A stretch of DNA of 64,000 bases, taken from positions 3,410,001 through 3,474,000 of the forward strand of contig NZ_AP027043.1 of assembly GCF_027924665.1 (NCBI RefSeq), in the 5' to 3' direction. Under the pieces are notes generated by a model. The model searched no databases, was not told where the DNA came from, and saw only the letters and a list, made by a program, of their open reading frames with translations. Numbering within the stretch: the first letter of the stretch is position 1; each line of letters begins with the position of its first letter. The translations under genes and the position numbers were made by a program. The DNA is from Flavobacterium sp. GSB-24. Lineage in GTDB: Bacteria > Bacteroidota > Bacteroidia > Flavobacteriales > Flavobacteriaceae. Shown here one piece after another: positions 10,137 through 21,547 of this stretch.

Positions 10137-11495
10137 ATGTATTTTATAAAAAAAAGATTTTTAACAGCATTTATTATTCCTGTATTTAGTTTTGCTCAAA
10201 ACCCAATTGTACAGACAAGCTACACAGCAGATCCAGCACCGATGGTTTACAATAATAAACTGTATTTATATACTTCGCATGACGAAGACAATTCTACATG
10301 GTTTACCATGAATGATTGGAAATTATATAGTACAGAAGATATGGTAAACTGGACAGATCATGGTTCTGTACTATCGTATAAAGATTTTAGCTGGGCTAAA
10401 ATGAATGCATGGGCAATTCAATGCATAGAAAGAAAAGGCAAATTTTATTTGTATGCCCCAATTACAGATAATCAAGGACGAAATGGTATTGGTGTAGCAG
10501 TATCAGAGAGTCCGTATGGACCATTTAGAGATCCATTAGGAAAACCTTTGATACAAAACAGCAACGCCGATATTGATCCAACCGTTTTTATCGACGATGA
10601 TGGACAAGCCTATTTATTATGGGGTAACCCTGTTTGCCATTATGTTAAATTAAATGAAGACATGATCTCTTACAACGATGAGTTAAAGATCTTTCCAAAC
10701 ACAATTGAATCATTTGGAAAACGTACTGGAAAAGAAGATACCCGCAGACCTACCACTTATGAAGAAGGACCATGGCTGTATAAGAGGAATAAATTGTACT
10801 ATCTGTTTTTTGCCGCAGGACCTATTTCTGAGCATATAGGATATTCAACAAGCAAAAGTCCGCTTGGACCATGGAAATATCAAGGAGTTGTAATGCCAAC
10901 ACAGGGAGAGAGTTTTACAAATCATCCAGGAGTTGTAGATTTTAAAGGAAAAACGTATTTCTTTTATCATAATGGAGCTTTACCAGGTGGCAGCGGTTTT
11001 ACCAGATCTGTAGCAGTTGAAGAATTGTTGTTTAATTCTGATGGAAAAGTCAAAGAAATGAATATGACAGAGGGTATAAAAAAAGGAATCAATACTCTAA
11101 ATCCTTATGCTAAGTCAGAAGCAGAAACGATAGCTTGGTCAAAAGACGTAAAGTCAATGCAGAATAAAGAAGTAGGCGTCTTCATTACTGCCATGAAAAA
11201 CAATGCATTCACTAAAATAAAAGATGTTGATTTTCGCGAATCGGGTGCTGCAAAATTTACTGCTCGTGTAGGTACCACCCACAATGGAAATGTGTCAATG
11301 GAAATTAGACTTGATAGTCTGGATGGGGAATTACTAGGAACAGTAAAAGTTCCTATGACAGGAGGAAATGACAGATGGGCTGTTGTTACAACAGATATTA
11401 AAAAAGTTTCTGGAGTGCATGATCTTTATTTTGTATACAAGGGTAATGCTTCTGATAAAATCATGTATTTTGATTACTGGATGTTTTCTAAATGA
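10137..11495 (+). CDS. GH43 arabinofuranosidase/xylosidase with C-terminal CBM6
   Basis: This 452-residue exported enzyme has a GH43 propeller (about residues 20-300) with Asp32 in TADPAPM, Asp147 in ADIDPTVF and general acid Glu210 in YEEGPW. A CBM6-like beta-sandwich follows (about 325-452), containing [12 protein letters not shown] and ending [13 protein letters not shown]6 modules of this type bind xylan chains or their ends, and GH43-CBM6 proteins are often arabinoxylan arabinofuranohydrolases. The sequence around the active site differs clearly from the GH43 encoded at 3953, so the two probably attack different linkages. The signal peptide is short (ends SFAQ). Confidence 0.88.
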   Translation: MYFIKKRFLTAFIIPVFSFAQNPIVQTSYTADPAPMVYNNKLYLYTSHDEDNSTWFTMNDWKLYSTEDMVNWTDHGSVLSYKDFSWAKMNAWAIQCIERKGKFYLYAPITDNQGRNGIGVAVSESPYGPFRDPLGKPLIQNSNADIDPTVFIDDDGQAYLLWGNPVCHYVKLNEDMISYNDELKIFPNTIESFGKRTGKEDTRRPTTYEEGPWLYKRNKLYYLFFAAGPISEHIGYSTSKSPLGPWKYQGVVMPTQGESFTNHPGVVDFKGKTYFFYHNGALPGGSGFTRSVAVEELLFNSDGKVKEMNMTEGIKKGINTLNPYAKSEAETIAWSKDVKSMQNKEVGVFITAMKNNAFTKIKDVDFRESGAAKFTARVGTTHNGNVSMEIRLDSLDGELLGTVKVPMTGGNDRWAVVTTDIKKVSGVHDLYFVYKGNASDKIMYFDYWMFSK

Positions 11496-11572
11496 CATTT
11501 TTAATTAACAATACTATTTCTTGCAATGAAAAGGAGTTCAATCATTAACAAAAAGATAAATCTTAAAAGGTC

Positions 11573-13516
11573 ATGAATCTTAAAAATTTAATGTTCGTAT
11601 GTTTAGCGGGTTTCCTTAAACTAAACGCTCAGCCAGCAGTAAAAAGTCCAGACGGAAAACTTGCGGTGTCGATTTCTGTAAATAACGGAATGCCTAAGTA
11701 TAGTGTAACATACAATGAAAAAACATTTATAGAAAAATCTCCATTAGGCTTAAAAACAAATGCGGGGGACTATAGCTCTGGATTAACTTTAGAAAAAAAT
11801 AGCAGCCAAAATAAAATCGACGAATCCTATAAGCTCCGAAACATAAAACAAAGCAGTGTGCATTATAGTGCTAACGAAGCCGTTTTTTCATTCACAAAAG
11901 ATGGCAGATTAGCTTTAGATGTAGTCTTTAGAGTAAGCAACAACAATCTGGCATTTAAGTATAAATTATATCCGCAGAAAGAAACACTTTCCTGTATAGT
12001 TCAAGAAGAAGTTTCAGGATTTTTACTGCCAAAAGGAACCTCGACATTTCTTTGCCCGCAAAGTAATCCAATGACTGGATTTGCCAGAACAGCTCCCAGT
12101 TATGAAACTTCATATACACTAGATGATGTTCTCGGAAAGAATGGCTTGGGAAATGGATATACGTTTCCATGTCTGTTTAAAGTAAATAATGCGGGATGGC
12201 TTTTAATTTCTGAAACAGGTGTAGACAGCGGATATTGTGCAAGTAGATTAATAGGACATGAGAACGGATTATATTCTATTGGATTTCCGATGCCGGGAGA
12301 AAATAACGGAAACGGGACAACAGGACCAGGAATACCGCTTACAGGAGAAACGCCATGGCGTACCATTACAATTGGGGAAACACTTGCTCCGATAGTTGAG
12401 ACCACTATTCCGTTTGATTTGGTTAAGCCAAAATATGAAGCCTCTAAAGAGTATCAGTATACAAAAGGAACTTGGAGCTGGATCATGAAAATGGATAACA
12501 ATACTACTTTTCCTGTACAAAAGCAGTATATTGATTTTAGTGCTTCAATGGGATATGAAACCATTTTAATTGATGCACTTTGGGATACGCAGATTGGTCG
12601 TGATAAAATAGCAGAATTAGCAGCATACGGTAAACAAAAAGGAGTAGGACTCTATTTATGGTATAATTCAAATGGATACTGGAATGATGCTCCTCAAGGC
12701 CCCAAAGGACTAATGGATAATACAGCACTCCGTCGAAAAGAAATGGCATGGATGAAAAGCATCGGAATTAAAGGCATTAAAGTTGACTTTTTTGGAGGCG
12801 ATAAACAGGTGACCATGAAATTGTATGAAGATATTTTGACAGATGCTAATGAATTTGGAATAATGGTAATTTTTCATGGCTGTACTTTAGCTCGAGGCTG
12901 GGAACGCATGTATCCAAATTATGCCTCTAGTGAAGCAGTTTTGGCTAGTGAAAATCTGCATTTTGGACAGCAAAGCTGTGATAATGAAGCTGTAAGTGCA
13001 GCAACACATACTTTTATTAGAAACACTGTAGGAAGTATGGATTTTGGAGGAAGCGCTTTAAATAAATTCTATAATAGTGATAACATTGCCAATAAAGGCT
13101 CCAAAAGAATGACCTCTGATGTATTTGCGTTAGCGACTTCGGTGCTTTTTCAAAGCGGCGTGCAGCATTTTGCCTTAGCACCAAATAATTTATATGATGC
13201 TCCAGACTGGGCTATACAATTTATGAAAGAAGTACCAACAGTATGGGATGAAGTTCGTTTTTTAGAAGGATACCCAGGAAGGTATGTTGTAATGGCCAGA
13301 AGAAAGGGTGCAAAATGGTATATCGCTGGAATTAATGCTGAAAATAAACAGTTAAAGACAAAGATAAAACTAGAAATGCTTAATTCTGGTACGGCAGTAA
13401 ATTACTATGCAGACGATGACCAGTTAAACGGAAAAGTGAGTAAACTGACAATAAGTAAAAACAAAGAAGTTGAAATAAGCATACCTCACAACGGAGGAAT
13501 ATTAATAACAAATTAA
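11573..13516 (+). CDS. GH97 glycosidase, retaining group (second copy)
   Basis: The 647-residue protein has a signal peptide ending KLNAQ and the full GH97 domain set. Asp405 in GIKVDFFGG is the retaining-type nucleophile position and Glu454 in SSEAVLASE the acid/base candidate. It keeps the HGC.LARGWERMYPN segment seen as HGCLVPRGWQRTYPH in the first copy, but most of the chain has diverged, so this is an old paralogue pair rather than a recent duplication. Two different GH97 enzymes in one xylan locus suggest two related alpha-type side-chain linkages. It ends the enzyme arm: a strong hairpin terminator follows and the SusC gene has its own promoter. Confidence 0.87.
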   Translation: MNLKNLMFVCLAGFLKLNAQPAVKSPDGKLAVSISVNNGMPKYSVTYNEKTFIEKSPLGLKTNAGDYSSGLTLEKNSSQNKIDESYKLRNIKQSSVHYSANEAVFSFTKDGRLALDVVFRVSNNNLAFKYKLYPQKETLSCIVQEEVSGFLLPKGTSTFLCPQSNPMTGFARTAPSYETSYTLDDVLGKNGLGNGYTFPCLFKVNNAGWLLISETGVDSGYCASRLIGHENGLYSIGFPMPGENNGNGTTGPGIPLTGETPWRTITIGETLAPIVETTIPFDLVKPKYEASKEYQYTKGTWSWIMKMDNNTTFPVQKQYIDFSASMGYETILIDALWDTQIGRDKIAELAAYGKQKGVGLYLWYNSNGYWNDAPQGPKGLMDNTALRRKEMAWMKSIGIKGIKVDFFGGDKQVTMKLYEDILTDANEFGIMVIFHGCTLARGWERMYPNYASSEAVLASENLHFGQQSCDNEAVSAATHTFIRNTVGSMDFGGSALNKFYNSDNIANKGSKRMTSDVFALATSVLFQSGVQHFALAPNNLYDAPDWAIQFMKEVPTVWDEVRFLEGYPGRYVVMARRKGAKWYIAGINAENKQLKTKIKLEMLNSGTAVNYYADDDQLNGKVSKLTISKNKEVEISIPHNGGILITN

Positions 13517-13631
13517 AAGCGTAAGAAAGTTGATGTCAACACTAAAATTAAATAAAAAAATATAATAGCAATTTATGCAGCAGTAATTGGTATTCTGAAT
13601 AGTACATAAATGAGTTTCAATTGAAAATTTT

Positions 13632-13676
13632 GAGCTTGGTGGAAATTAATTATTAATTACCACCAGGCTTTTTTGT
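13632..13676 (+). terminator. Rho-independent terminator after the enzyme arm of PUL 1
   Basis: A stem of GCTTGGTGG against CCACCAGGC (one G-U pair) is extended by an AATTAAT/ATTAATT inner stem and followed by a T-run. It lies 116 bp after the second GH97 gene and separates the enzyme transcript from the SusC/SusD transcript. Confidence 0.75.
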
Positions 13677-14194
13677 TACAATATTTATTATATCAAGAAG
13701 AAATATTTTTTAGCAACCGATTGTTGTTTTGATCTGTATAATCTATTTTTTTTCTTTTAAGTATAAGGTAAATTTTATAAAACTTTTTATAAAAGCCTTT
13801 TTAATAGTTTTTTACCTATATAATAACCCTTTTAATCAATTTTTTATTGTTTTTTTAATATTATGTTTTTTGTATAAAATCTGTCATTTGGCTGTTAAAT
13901 CCATTGTTTTTTATTTTGAAATTAATTTTGAAATGAATAATTATCATTATTTAAATAAAAATATTATTCTTTATGTTTTTATATTGGTTTTTTTTTATAT
14001 ATAATTTAAAAATATCAAAAGACAACCGATTGTTTTTTAAATTGTTTTTTTATATTTGTTACTGATATATTTAGTGTATTAGATTGATTCACATTAAAGT
14101 ACTCAAAGATTAATTAAAAAGAAATTATGAACCACTAATTCAATTAAAACAAAAACAAACCACTAAACTATTTAACCAAACTAAAACAATAATT
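13677..14194. promoter_or_regulatory. AT-rich control region of SusC/SusD with a repeated palindromic operator
   Basis: The very AT-rich stretch contains CAACCGATTGTT twice, at 13714-13725 and 14023-14034. The element is an imperfect palindrome (AAC-N5-GTT with a central CG), the general form of LacI-family operators. The second copy overlaps the expected -33 TTG; a perfect -7 element TATATTTG lies at 14051-14058. This predicts a transcript start near 14065 and a leader of about 130 nt. A low-complexity open frame at 13729-14004 is not credible as a gene. The regulator is not in the window. Confidence 0.6.
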
Positions 14195-17100
14195 ATGAAG
14201 TTAAAACTCAAAATTGCACTAATCGGACTGCTGATCGCGAGCAGTCATAGTATAATGGCGCAGTCAAAGACCATTAATGGCGTTATTACAGACCCTTCAG
14301 GATTTCCATTACCAGGTGCCAGTATTAATGTAGAAGGCAGTCAGAATAGCACATCAACAGATTTTGATGGTAAATACACTTTAAAAGGAGTTAATCCTAC
14401 TGATAAAATAACTTATTCCTTTGTTGGTTTAATTTCACAGACAATTACGGTTGGAGAAAGAAATTCAATAAATGTTGCCCTTGTGCAATCGACACAAAAT
14501 TTAAATGAAGTTGTAATAGCCTACGGTACTCAAAAAAGAACAAAGATTACGGGAGCAGTTTCGACAGTAAGTTCAAAAGATATTGCGGCAGTGCCTATTA
14601 CGAATGCTGAATCAGCATTACAGGGACGTGCTGCAGGGGTTACAGTTGTAAATGGTGCGCCAGGTTCTAATCCTACAGTTAATATTCGTGGGCTGGCTAC
14701 AATGGGAAACAGTGCACCCTTATATGTCATAGACGGAGTATTAACAGGTAATCTTTCAGGTTTAAGTCCTAATGATATTGAGAGTATCTCTGTATTAAAA
14801 GATGCATCGACCACAGCTTTATACGGTTCTAAAGCTTTTAATGGTGTAATTGTAGTTACTACTAAAAAAGGTAAAAAAGGACCAGGGCAGTTAACTTTTA
14901 GCACTTATGTGGGCGGGCAGGAAGTAACTAAAAGATATAGTGTTTTAAACACTCAGCAGTATCTTCAATATGCGAAAGATTTAGGAAGTGATTTAACAGC
15001 AAGAGCAGCTGAATTTGGAAACATAAATACAAATTGGCAGGATCAGATTTTTCAAACGGGAATTATGCAGGATTACAATTTGAGTTTTTCAAATGGTACA
15101 GAGAATTCTACAAGCCGTTATTCTGCAGAATATATGAAGCAGGATGGCGCTATTGTAAATACAGGTTTCGAACGTTATTCTTTTAGAGCTAATAACACGC
15201 AGGATATTGGTAAATTAAAAATAGGGAGCAACATTGGAGTTTCTTTCAGCACCATTAATCCAGAACGAACGTCAGGAGGAAGAACATTATTAGAGCATGC
15301 TATTAAAATGGCGCCGTACTTGCCAATTTACAATGAAAATAGCTTAGGAGGCTATCAAGGACCAAGTGCTATTGATGGGAATGATGCAGAAAATCCTGTT
15401 CGTGTCGCTAATTTAGGATACCAGAAAATTAATAACTTGTCTATAATTGGAAATATTTTTGCTGAATTAGAAATTTACAAAGGATTGAAATTCAGATCAC
15501 AAGTTTCTTTAGATTACTATACAAGTAAAGACCATACTTTTATTCCAAGCTTTCAGGATGGTTCTTATCACAAACAGGCATTTTCTTCAACAAACGAAAC
15601 AAATTCACAAGGGCAGACTATCGTTTTTGATAATAGCTTAACCTATAAAACGACTATTGCTCAAAAGCACAATCTTGAAGTGTTAGGAGTTATTACTAAA
15701 ATTGATGGAAAATCTCAAAATCTAGCAGCCGGAAGCCGTTATTATATTTCAGATGAAATTGATCAGCTTCGTTATAATGAAGGAAGTTTAGGATCTGCTA
15801 ATTACGAAGAAAAAAACATAGGATACATTGCCCGTATTAACTACGACTACGATGATAAATATCTTCTTGCTGTTTCAGGACGTAGAGATGCATCTTCTCG
15901 TTTTGGAGCTAATAACCGCTGGGGGAATTTTTATTCTGTTGCAGTTGGTTGGAATATAGCTAAAGAAAATTTTATGCAAAATTCTATTTTCAGCACATTA
16001 AAACTTAGAGCTAGTACTGGAACAACAGGAAACGACAGAATAGATAATTATCAATATAGTGCCACTTTATTGGCAAACTATAATTACCCTATTGGAGGAG
16101 CAAACGCACCCGGTGTTTCTTTGGGAGTTGCCGCTAATCCTAACTTAAAATGGGAGTCAAAATTAGATAGAAATATCGGTTTAGATTTTGGTTTTTTTGA
16201 TGAAAAACTAACGGGTTCATTCGAATATTTTAACAATAAGAGTAGTGATATTCTGTTTGCAGTTCCTCTTGCAGCTTCTGTTGGGTCTGCAGGCGGCGGG
16301 ACTCAGATTCAAAATATTGCAGACGTAAAAGTAAGCGGTTATGAAGTTTCAATAGGTTTCAATGACAGAAAAGGGGACTTTACATGGTCTGCAGTGGCAA
16401 ATTTAGGGACAAGTAAAAATGAGGTAGTAAGTTTAGCGCCAGGAGTAACTAGTGTATTAGGCGGACCTTCGGCAAGAGCAGGTTTAGAGAATTTTTCAAG
16501 ACTAGAAGTAGGTCAGCCGTTATTTTACTTTTATGGATATCAGACCAATGGAATTTATCAAAACCAAGCAGAAGTTGATGCGGTTTTTGGACCAGGACAG
16601 ACTACAATTAAACCAGGTGATCTAAAAATTGTTGACCGCGATGGCAATAAAGTAATCAACGCAGATGACAAAACAAACATTGGAAATCCATATCCTGATT
16701 TCACTTATGGTTTAAATCTTAGTGCCGCATATAAAAACTTTGATTTCAATTGTTTCATAACTGGAGTTGCAGGTAATGATATTTACAATGCAAACACCTT
16801 TGATCTAAAAGGAATGAACCGTTTGTTTAACGCAAGCACAGATGTTTTAGATAGAGCAGTTGTTGTAAATGGCGTTGTAACAAATCCTTCAGCTACATTA
16901 CCAAGAGCACAGGGAGCTGATATAAACTGGTCTTCAGCCAACCAGCGCTACATCGAAGATGGTTCTTTTACAAGATTAAAAAATATAGCCTTAGGATATA
17001 CACTATCAGGAGATTCATTTAAGAGTTATTTCTCAAAAGCAAGATTCTACGTAAGCGGACAGAACCTTATTACTATCACAAATTACTCAGGTTTAGACCC

Positions 17101-17203
17101 AGAGATTGCACGTGCAGATGGTAATGCAAATTCAGCAGGAATTGATTTAGGAAGGTATCCACAGCCAAAATCTGTAATTTTTGGAATTGATGTTACATTT
17201 TAA
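14195..17203 (+). CDS. SusC/RagA-family TonB-linked outer-membrane transporter (PUL 1)
   Basis: This 1002-residue outer-membrane protein imports oligosaccharides with energy from TonB. It has a signal peptide ending SIMAQS, a carboxypeptidase-regulatory-like domain (about 25-110), a plug domain with the SusC hallmark LYVIDGVL and the SISVLKDASTTALYGSKA segment, and a long 22-strand barrel ending in aromatic-rich FGIDVTF. The SusD partner starts 9 bp after its stop. With the surrounding xylanolytic genes the cargo is probably decorated xylo-oligosaccharides. It is the first gene after the operator-containing control region and is therefore likely the main induction point. Confidence 0.95.
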   Translation: MKLKLKIALIGLLIASSHSIMAQSKTINGVITDPSGFPLPGASINVEGSQNSTSTDFDGKYTLKGVNPTDKITYSFVGLISQTITVGERNSINVALVQSTQNLNEVVIAYGTQKRTKITGAVSTVSSKDIAAVPITNAESALQGRAAGVTVVNGAPGSNPTVNIRGLATMGNSAPLYVIDGVLTGNLSGLSPNDIESISVLKDASTTALYGSKAFNGVIVVTTKKGKKGPGQLTFSTYVGGQEVTKRYSVLNTQQYLQYAKDLGSDLTARAAEFGNINTNWQDQIFQTGIMQDYNLSFSNGTENSTSRYSAEYMKQDGAIVNTGFERYSFRANNTQDIGKLKIGSNIGVSFSTINPERTSGGRTLLEHAIKMAPYLPIYNENSLGGYQGPSAIDGNDAENPVRVANLGYQKINNLSIIGNIFAELEIYKGLKFRSQVSLDYYTSKDHTFIPSFQDGSYHKQAFSSTNETNSQGQTIVFDNSLTYKTTIAQKHNLEVLGVITKIDGKSQNLAAGSRYYISDEIDQLRYNEGSLGSANYEEKNIGYIARINYDYDDKYLLAVSGRRDASSRFGANNRWGNFYSVAVGWNIAKENFMQNSIFSTLKLRASTGTTGNDRIDNYQYSATLLANYNYPIGGANAPGVSLGVAANPNLKWESKLDRNIGLDFGFFDEKLTGSFEYFNNKSSDILFAVPLAASVGSAGGGTQIQNIADVKVSGYEVSIGFNDRKGDFTWSAVANLGTSKNEVVSLAPGVTSVLGGPSARAGLENFSRLEVGQPLFYFYGYQTNGIYQNQAEVDAVFGPGQTTIKPGDLKIVDRDGNKVINADDKTNIGNPYPDFTYGLNLSAAYKNFDFNCFITGVAGNDIYNANTFDLKGMNRLFNASTDVLDRAVVVNGVVTNPSATLPRAQGADINWSSANQRYIEDGSFTRLKNIALGYTLSGDSFKSYFSKARFYVSGQNLITITNYSGLDPEIARADGNANSAGIDLGRYPQPKSVIFGIDVTF

Positions 17204-17212
17204 TATTTAAAG

Positions 17213-18709
17213 ATGATGAGAAAAATAAAATATATACTTATAGTACTGTCTGGGGTTTTAACCATTACTTCATGTGACACTAGCGAATTAGAATTGAATA
17301 ATCCCAATACTTTATCGCCTGAAACTTTCTTTAAAACCGAAGCACAAGTGCAGTCTGCAGTAAATGCTTCGTATGCAAATCTTCAGACAAGAGGACTCTA
17401 TGGCAGAAATCTTTTCTTCGCGATGGATCTTATGGGGCATGATGCTTTAGGAAATCCACAGTTAGAAGGTAACAAAAAACCTTTCCAGGATTTTTCTTTT
17501 AACGGAGGAAACGATATTATTCAATATTACTGGGAATCTTGTTATATAGGAATATCCAGAGCTAATTTTGTGCTGGATAACGAAGAAAAAATCAATGCAC
17601 TTCCAAATTCTGTTTTATCTCAGGAAAAAAAGAATAAATATTTAGGAGAAGCTCATTTTTTAAGAGCATACTATTATTTTCTATTAGTAAGACGTTTTGG
17701 AGATTTACCAATTTATAAATCAGGTACTATTATTGGAAACGCAAGAAGCCCTAAAGCAGAAGTGTATGCCTTGATTGAAGAAGATCTTGTATTTGCATCG
17801 CAAAATCTTTTACCCAAAGCATCAGAATCAGTAGGAAGGGCTAATAGAGAAGTGGCTTATGCACATTTGGGTAAAGTATTGTTATATCAAAAAAAATACG
17901 ATGAAGCCTTAGCAGCCTTTAATAATGTGACCAGTTACAGCCTCGAAGATAAAGGCAATTTTTACAACAACTTTATGGAAGAAACAGAACATGGTAAAGA
18001 ATCTATTTTTGAAATTGAGTTTGACGAAAAAAATGGAACAGGTGATCAATGGGGAGCTGTTGGTGATAGCGGAGGAACAGGCTTTGATGAGTCAACGCTT
18101 AGAGGTCAGGAATATGGAAATCTTAGCTGGTACAATGTTTATCCGTCAGATAATCTTTTAGATTCATATGAAGCAGGTGATAATCGTTTTGGAGATACTT
18201 TTTATGTGCCAGGTTCCTCTTATTTAAAAGGAACAAAGGTAATGGTAGCAGGTAACTTTACTACCTCTGCAGGTATTAGAAGAGCCGGCTGGAAAAAATA
18301 CCAAAACTATTACAATAGAGAAGATGAAGCAACCCGATCAAGCATTAACTTTAAAGTAATGCGTTATGCAGATGTACTGCTGATGAAAGCCGAATGCGAA
18401 AACCAAAGAAACGGCGGTTCTCAGACAGCTGCAATAGCATACATTAAAGAAGTGCGCGATAGAGCAAATCTGACAACTAATATTGCACCAACAAAAGACG
18501 CTGTTTTTGCAGCAATTGTGCACGAACGTCAGGTAGAATTTGCCGGAGAGCAATCTCGTTTTGATGATATTATAAGATGGGGTATAGCAAGTACTGTATT
18601 ACAAGGAACAGGTTTTACTGCTGGTAAAAGCGAGTTATGGCCAATACCAAACAGAGAAACCTCGTCTAATCCTAAAATAAAACCAAGTGATAATAATCCT
18701 GGTTATTAA
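17213..18709 (+). CDS. SusD/RagB-family surface glycan-binding lipoprotein (PUL 1)
   Basis: The 498-residue lipoprotein has its lipobox Cys at residue 21 (TITSC) followed by acidic residues compatible with surface export. The SusD fold is indicated by the N-terminal NNPNTLSPETFFKTEAQVQSAVNASY, tetratricopeptide-like helices with FLRAYYYFLLVRRFGDLP, and the C-terminal WPIPNRE..SNP..K.NPGY signature. It caps the SusC barrel and delivers glycan to it. It starts 9 bp after SusC, and a palindromic terminator follows. No other surface glycan-binding protein gene is visible in this locus. Confidence 0.95.
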   Translation: MMRKIKYILIVLSGVLTITSCDTSELELNNPNTLSPETFFKTEAQVQSAVNASYANLQTRGLYGRNLFFAMDLMGHDALGNPQLEGNKKPFQDFSFNGGNDIIQYYWESCYIGISRANFVLDNEEKINALPNSVLSQEKKNKYLGEAHFLRAYYYFLLVRRFGDLPIYKSGTIIGNARSPKAEVYALIEEDLVFASQNLLPKASESVGRANREVAYAHLGKVLLYQKKYDEALAAFNNVTSYSLEDKGNFYNNFMEETEHGKESIFEIEFDEKNGTGDQWGAVGDSGGTGFDESTLRGQEYGNLSWYNVYPSDNLLDSYEAGDNRFGDTFYVPGSSYLKGTKVMVAGNFTTSAGIRRAGWKKYQNYYNREDEATRSSINFKVMRYADVLLMKAECENQRNGGSQTAAIAYIKEVRDRANLTTNIAPTKDAVFAAIVHERQVEFAGEQSRFDDIIRWGIASTVLQGTGFTAGKSELWPIPNRETSSNPKIKPSDNNPGY

Positions 18710-18749
18710 GGTTTTAAATTTTGGTTAGTTTAAGTTAAGTTAGTTTTGT

Positions 18750-18783
18750 ATAAACAGCGCATTTACTGCGCTGTTTATTGTTT
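18750..18783 (+). terminator. Rho-independent terminator after SusD
   Basis: A perfect 12-bp stem, ATAAACAGCGCA against TGCGCTGTTTAT, has a five-base loop and is followed by TTGTTT. It ends the SusC/SusD transcript, or attenuates read-through into GH8. Confidence 0.8.
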
Positions 18784-18810
18784 ACGGTTTTCTGATTAGG
18801 AATATATTTA
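18778..18810 (+). promoter_or_regulatory. Weak promoter candidate for GH8-esterase
   Basis: TTG at 18778 and TATATTTA at 18803-18810, 22 bp apart, resemble the Bacteroidota -33/-7 pair with one mismatch in the -7. It lies between the terminator and the GH8 start codon at 18822. Confidence 0.35.
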
Positions 18811-18821
18811 AAAAAATAAAT

Positions 18822-20117
18822 ATGGTTGTATATAAAAAAAACTCAAGCAGGTATGTAATTAAAATTTCGTTTTTTTTAATGATCGTCATCATGACAACAC
18901 CCATTCGAGTTACTGGACAGGAAAAAAAGAAGACGGAAAAAACACAATCCGAAAGACCGCAATATAGAAATCTATTTAAGGAAGCAGGTTACAGCCAAGA
19001 CGAAATAGACAAGAAAGTAGCCAAAGCCTATTATGATATATTCGAAGGGCCAAACAAAGTATATTTTGAAGAAGGAGAAACTTTAGGATATGTTTCTGAT
19101 GTTAAAAATAAAGATGCCCGTACAGAAGGAATGTCATACGGAATGATGGTTGCCGTTCAGCTCAATAAAAAAGATGTTTTTGATCGTTTATGGAGGTGGT
19201 CTGTAAAATACATGCAGCATCAAGAAGGACCAAGAGAAGGATATTTTGCTTGGAGTGTAGATCCAAAGACCAAAAAACAAAATTCTCCCGGCTCTGCCTC
19301 AGACGGGGAATTGTATTTTATAACCAGTCTGCTTTTTGCTTCTAATAAATGGAGTAATGATACAGGAATAAATTACTATAAAGAAGCCAGAAGAATTTTA
19401 GATGCCATGTGGAAAAAAGATGGTACAGCGAATGTTCATAATATTATAAATATTGAGCATAAACAAATTTCCTTTGTGCCAGAAGGAGGAGGTTACAACT
19501 GGACAGACCCTTCTTATCATGTTCCTGCATTTTATGAAATATGGGCATTGTATGCTAAAGACGGTCATGAGCAGTTTTATAAAGAATGCGCCGATGTTTC
19601 GCGTAATTTTTTACATAAAGCCTGTCATCCTGTGACGGGGCTAAATTCAGATTATACAGAATTTAATGGAGAACCGCATCCGACACCTTGGATGCCTCCT
19701 GGATTCCGTTATGATTCTTGGCGAGTTCCTATGAACATTGCCATGGATTATACTTGGTACGGAAAAGATAAAGAATGGCAGGAAGACTATGCGAAGCGTT
19801 TTCAAAATTTTCTTAGATCTAAAGGATTAGACAAGTATGAAGATCAGTTTAATCTTGATGGTTCTACTCCCGATTTTATTCTTCAGGCCGGTCCTGTTAA
19901 AAAACTCAGACATTCAATCGGTTTAGTAGGAACCGCCGCTACAGCATCGTTAGTAAATAAAGATAAAGCAAGCATGGATTTTGTTCACGCTGTCTGGAAT
20001 GCCAAACTTGAACCTTATGAAGACGGTTACTTTGATCCCTATTATGATGGATTAATGTATCTCTTCAGTTTAATGCATCTTAGCGGGAACTACCAGATTA
20101 TAACTCCAAAGAGTTAA
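18822..20117 (+). CDS. GH8 reducing-end xylose-releasing exo-oligoxylanase
   Basis: The 431-residue exported protein resembles GH8 reducing-end exo-oligoxylanases (Rex), which remove xylose from the reducing end of xylo-oligosaccharides with inversion. The general acid is Glu102 in RTEGMSYGMM. Asp161 lies in SASDGELYF, and Asp229 in WTDPSYHVPAFYE is the base candidate typical of the Rex group. The N-terminal hydrophobic segment (residues about 14-30) should be a signal peptide, followed by a Lys/Glu-rich linker. It sits downstream of SusD behind a terminator and pairs with the esterase gene 27 bp further on. Confidence 0.9.
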   Translation: MVVYKKNSSRYVIKISFFLMIVIMTTPIRVTGQEKKKTEKTQSERPQYRNLFKEAGYSQDEIDKKVAKAYYDIFEGPNKVYFEEGETLGYVSDVKNKDARTEGMSYGMMVAVQLNKKDVFDRLWRWSVKYMQHQEGPREGYFAWSVDPKTKKQNSPGSASDGELYFITSLLFASNKWSNDTGINYYKEARRILDAMWKKDGTANVHNIINIEHKQISFVPEGGGYNWTDPSYHVPAFYEIWALYAKDGHEQFYKECADVSRNFLHKACHPVTGLNSDYTEFNGEPHPTPWMPPGFRYDSWRVPMNIAMDYTWYGKDKEWQEDYAKRFQNFLRSKGLDKYEDQFNLDGSTPDFILQAGPVKKLRHSIGLVGTAATASLVNKDKASMDFVHAVWNAKLEPYEDGYFDPYYDGLMYLFSLMHLSGNYQIITPKS

Positions 20118-21266
<1,149 letters not shown>

Positions 21267-21379
21267 ATCGAATTTTTCAGCTCAGTGCTGCGGTTCTCAT
21301 ATTCATTATCATTAGTAGTATATAATATTTCTTTTAACTGTTTTTATCTTATTTTGAACAGTGAAGTACGGAAAAATAG

Positions 21380-21431
21380 CTCAGGTTGATTGTTTAGTAC
21401 AAGGATTAGACAAAAACCTGAGTTTTTTTTT
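21380..21431 (+). terminator. Terminator closing PUL 1
   Basis: An 8-bp stem CTCAGGTT against AACCTGAG encloses a 27-base loop and is followed by nine T. No other gene end is near, so it closes the GH8-esterase transcript. Confidence 0.65.
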
Positions 21432-21547
21432 ATTCTTGTATCAAAAGGGAGTTTTTTGTGTCTTCTTTGTCTTTTAATTAAAAATAATCTTATATTTAAG
21501 GTTATTATTAACTGTTGTAAAGATTATAGATTATTAAATTAGATTAT

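Noticed and set aside
13729..14004. Open frame of 91 codons on the plus strand before SusC
   Set aside because: Very AT-rich, Phe/Ile/Tyr-dominated low-complexity translation lying in the control region between two operator copies; no start context or similarity.
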